Assembly: GCA_017633865.1 (NCBI GenBank)
Contig: JAGBOM010000135.1
Coordinates: 1 to 5,775 of the forward strand
Length of the DNA stretch: 5,775 nt
DNA from: Opitutales bacterium
Lineage (GTDB): Bacteria; Verrucomicrobiota; Verrucomicrobiia; Opitutales; Intestinicryptomonadaceae
Direction: 5' to 3'
The notes under the pieces are model-generated. The model searched no databases, had not been told where the DNA came from, and was given only the letters and a program-made list of their open reading frames with translations. The translations under genes and the position numbers were made by a program. Shown in pieces: positions 5,173-5,775 of this stretch (positions are counted from its first letter, which is position 1; each line of letters begins with the position of its first letter).

Positions 5173-5775
5173 CTACGCCTGTCCGATTTCGGAAAGCATC
5201 TTTTTAAACCAATCGAAATTGGTGTTGAACGGCTTGCCGCCCTTGATGCGCTCGAACTCGATAGCGCGCAAGACGCACCCTTGGTCCTCGTCGTGGCCGA
5301 TTACGCCGCCGACGCGCTTCATGGCGCATTCCACCGCCAAGTCCGCGCAGCTTTTTATGAGGTTGAGGTCGGCCTTGTTCGAGGCCGCGGCTCTCGCGAA
5401 GTAGCCGCTCTTTTGCACCAGAACCTTTTCCGCGCCCAGCATTTCGGCGAACTGCCCGCCGAACCACTTGCCGGGGTTTACGGCGTCGAGCTTCACGTGC
5501 CCGAAGGCGTCGCGCGGGACGCTTTCGCCCTTGGCTTCCATTTCCTTAACGATAGTTTCCACGCCCGCGCCTTCGGATATGAAGATGTTTACGCAGTCCT
5601 CTTCGTCCATAATTTTCTTGAGGCGCGCGGCCTCCTTTGCGATGTCGATTTCCATTTCGGGAATGAATATCGCGTGCACGTCGCGGCGCCTTTTGGAGAG
5701 GCCGAAGCCGTCGGCCCATTCGGCCATGCCAAGCATTTTGCGGTATTCGTAGGCGGTGAAGGCGGCGAGCCAGCC
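5173..5775 (-). CDS. Pyrophosphate-dependent 6-phosphofructokinase (PPi-PFK), C-terminal half; 5' end outside window
   Basis: Phosphorylates fructose 6-phosphate to fructose 1,6-bisphosphate, reversibly when pyrophosphate is the donor; cytosolic glycolysis/gluconeogenesis. The frame stays open to the window edge: the 13 residues before the Met at 5734-5736 read GWLAAFTAYEYRK, matching the end of the family MGRxxGW substrate loop, so that Met is internal. Visible are 200 residues of an expected ~400. Landmarks, from the first visible residue: IFIPEMEID near 41-49, NIFISEGAG near 67-75, GHVKLDAVNPGKWFGGQF near 96-113, the sugar-phosphate-site stretch VLQVKSGYF-like (VLVQKSGYFARAAAS) near 122-136, and IGHDEDQG near 160. 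The sequence closely resembles the Propionibacterium PPi-PFK as I recall it, including the SEIGQ ending. The donor-deciding residues (GGDD versus GGDG, and the nearby Lys) lie in the missing half, so PPi use is inferred from subfamily. Ends in TAG and is followed by a strong terminator. Confidence 0.9.
   Translation of the reverse strand, partial: GWLAAFTAYEYRKMLGMAEWADGFGLSKRRRDVHAIFIPEMEIDIAKEAARLKKIMDEEDCVNIFISEGAGVETIVKEMEAKGESVPRDAFGHVKLDAVNPGKWFGGQFAEMLGAEKVLVQKSGYFARAAASNKADLNLIKSCADLAVECAMKRVGGVIGHDEDQGCVLRAIEFERIKGGKPFNTNFDWFKKMLSEIGQA

Noticed and set aside
5090..5404. Plus-strand frame starting near the terminator
   Set aside because: It runs through a terminator and T-rich DNA and then antisense to the phosphofructokinase gene; it shows no family motif.

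Overview
The window reads as a moderately GC-rich, host- or carbohydrate-associated bacterial chromosome. It holds four protein genes, two of them cut by the window edges, and about 600 bp of AT-rich, hairpin-dense intergenic DNA. The gene content is a lacZ-type GH2 beta-galactosidase with a discoidin-like tail plus a PPi-type phosphofructokinase of the Propionibacterium kind. GC-rich codons sit beside A/T-tract intergenic regions, and Shine-Dalgarno sequences are weak. This would fit a Verrucomicrobiota/Lentisphaerota-type gut or sediment bacterium, but that placement is inference and no marker gene is present. All four genes end in TAG.

Layout: (1) positions 2-3103, plus strand, hold the C-terminal ~1033 residues of a beta-galactosidase with an essentially complete active site. 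(2) A 47-bp convergent gap follows. (3) Positions 3151-4068, minus strand, encode a DUF2156 (phosphatidylglycerol lysyltransferase C-terminal-like) protein. (4) An 81-bp divergent gap (4069-4149) contains a strong imperfect dyad. (5) Positions 4150-4566, plus strand, encode a small GNAT acetyltransferase. (6) Positions 4567-5172 are non-coding and rich in structure: two diverged copies of one ~175-nt element, separated by a cassette of short GAA-loop hairpins, then a further long hairpin, a T9G7 tract and a bidirectional terminator. (7) Positions 5173-5775, minus strand, hold the C-terminal 200 residues of PPi-dependent 6-phosphofructokinase.

The genes do not form an obvious operon: orientations alternate (+, -, +, -). 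The galactosidase releases galactose/hexose and the phosphofructokinase sits in central glycolysis, so they share carbohydrate metabolism only in a general sense. DUF2156 and GNAT are both acyltransferase-fold proteins read divergently from one gap, and may share control through the dyad.

The most interesting part is the non-coding stretch 4575-5021. By hand alignment two 115-nt cores match without gaps at about 86 of 115 positions. Fourteen of the 29 differences form seven compensated base pairs in the same long hairpin, and each core is closed by a 12-bp end-to-end stem. This pattern indicates selection on, or a mutational history of, a folded structure rather than a random repeat. It may be a structured RNA/3'-UTR element, a duplicated terminator, or a small palindromic mobile repeat. 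The sequence alone does not decide which.
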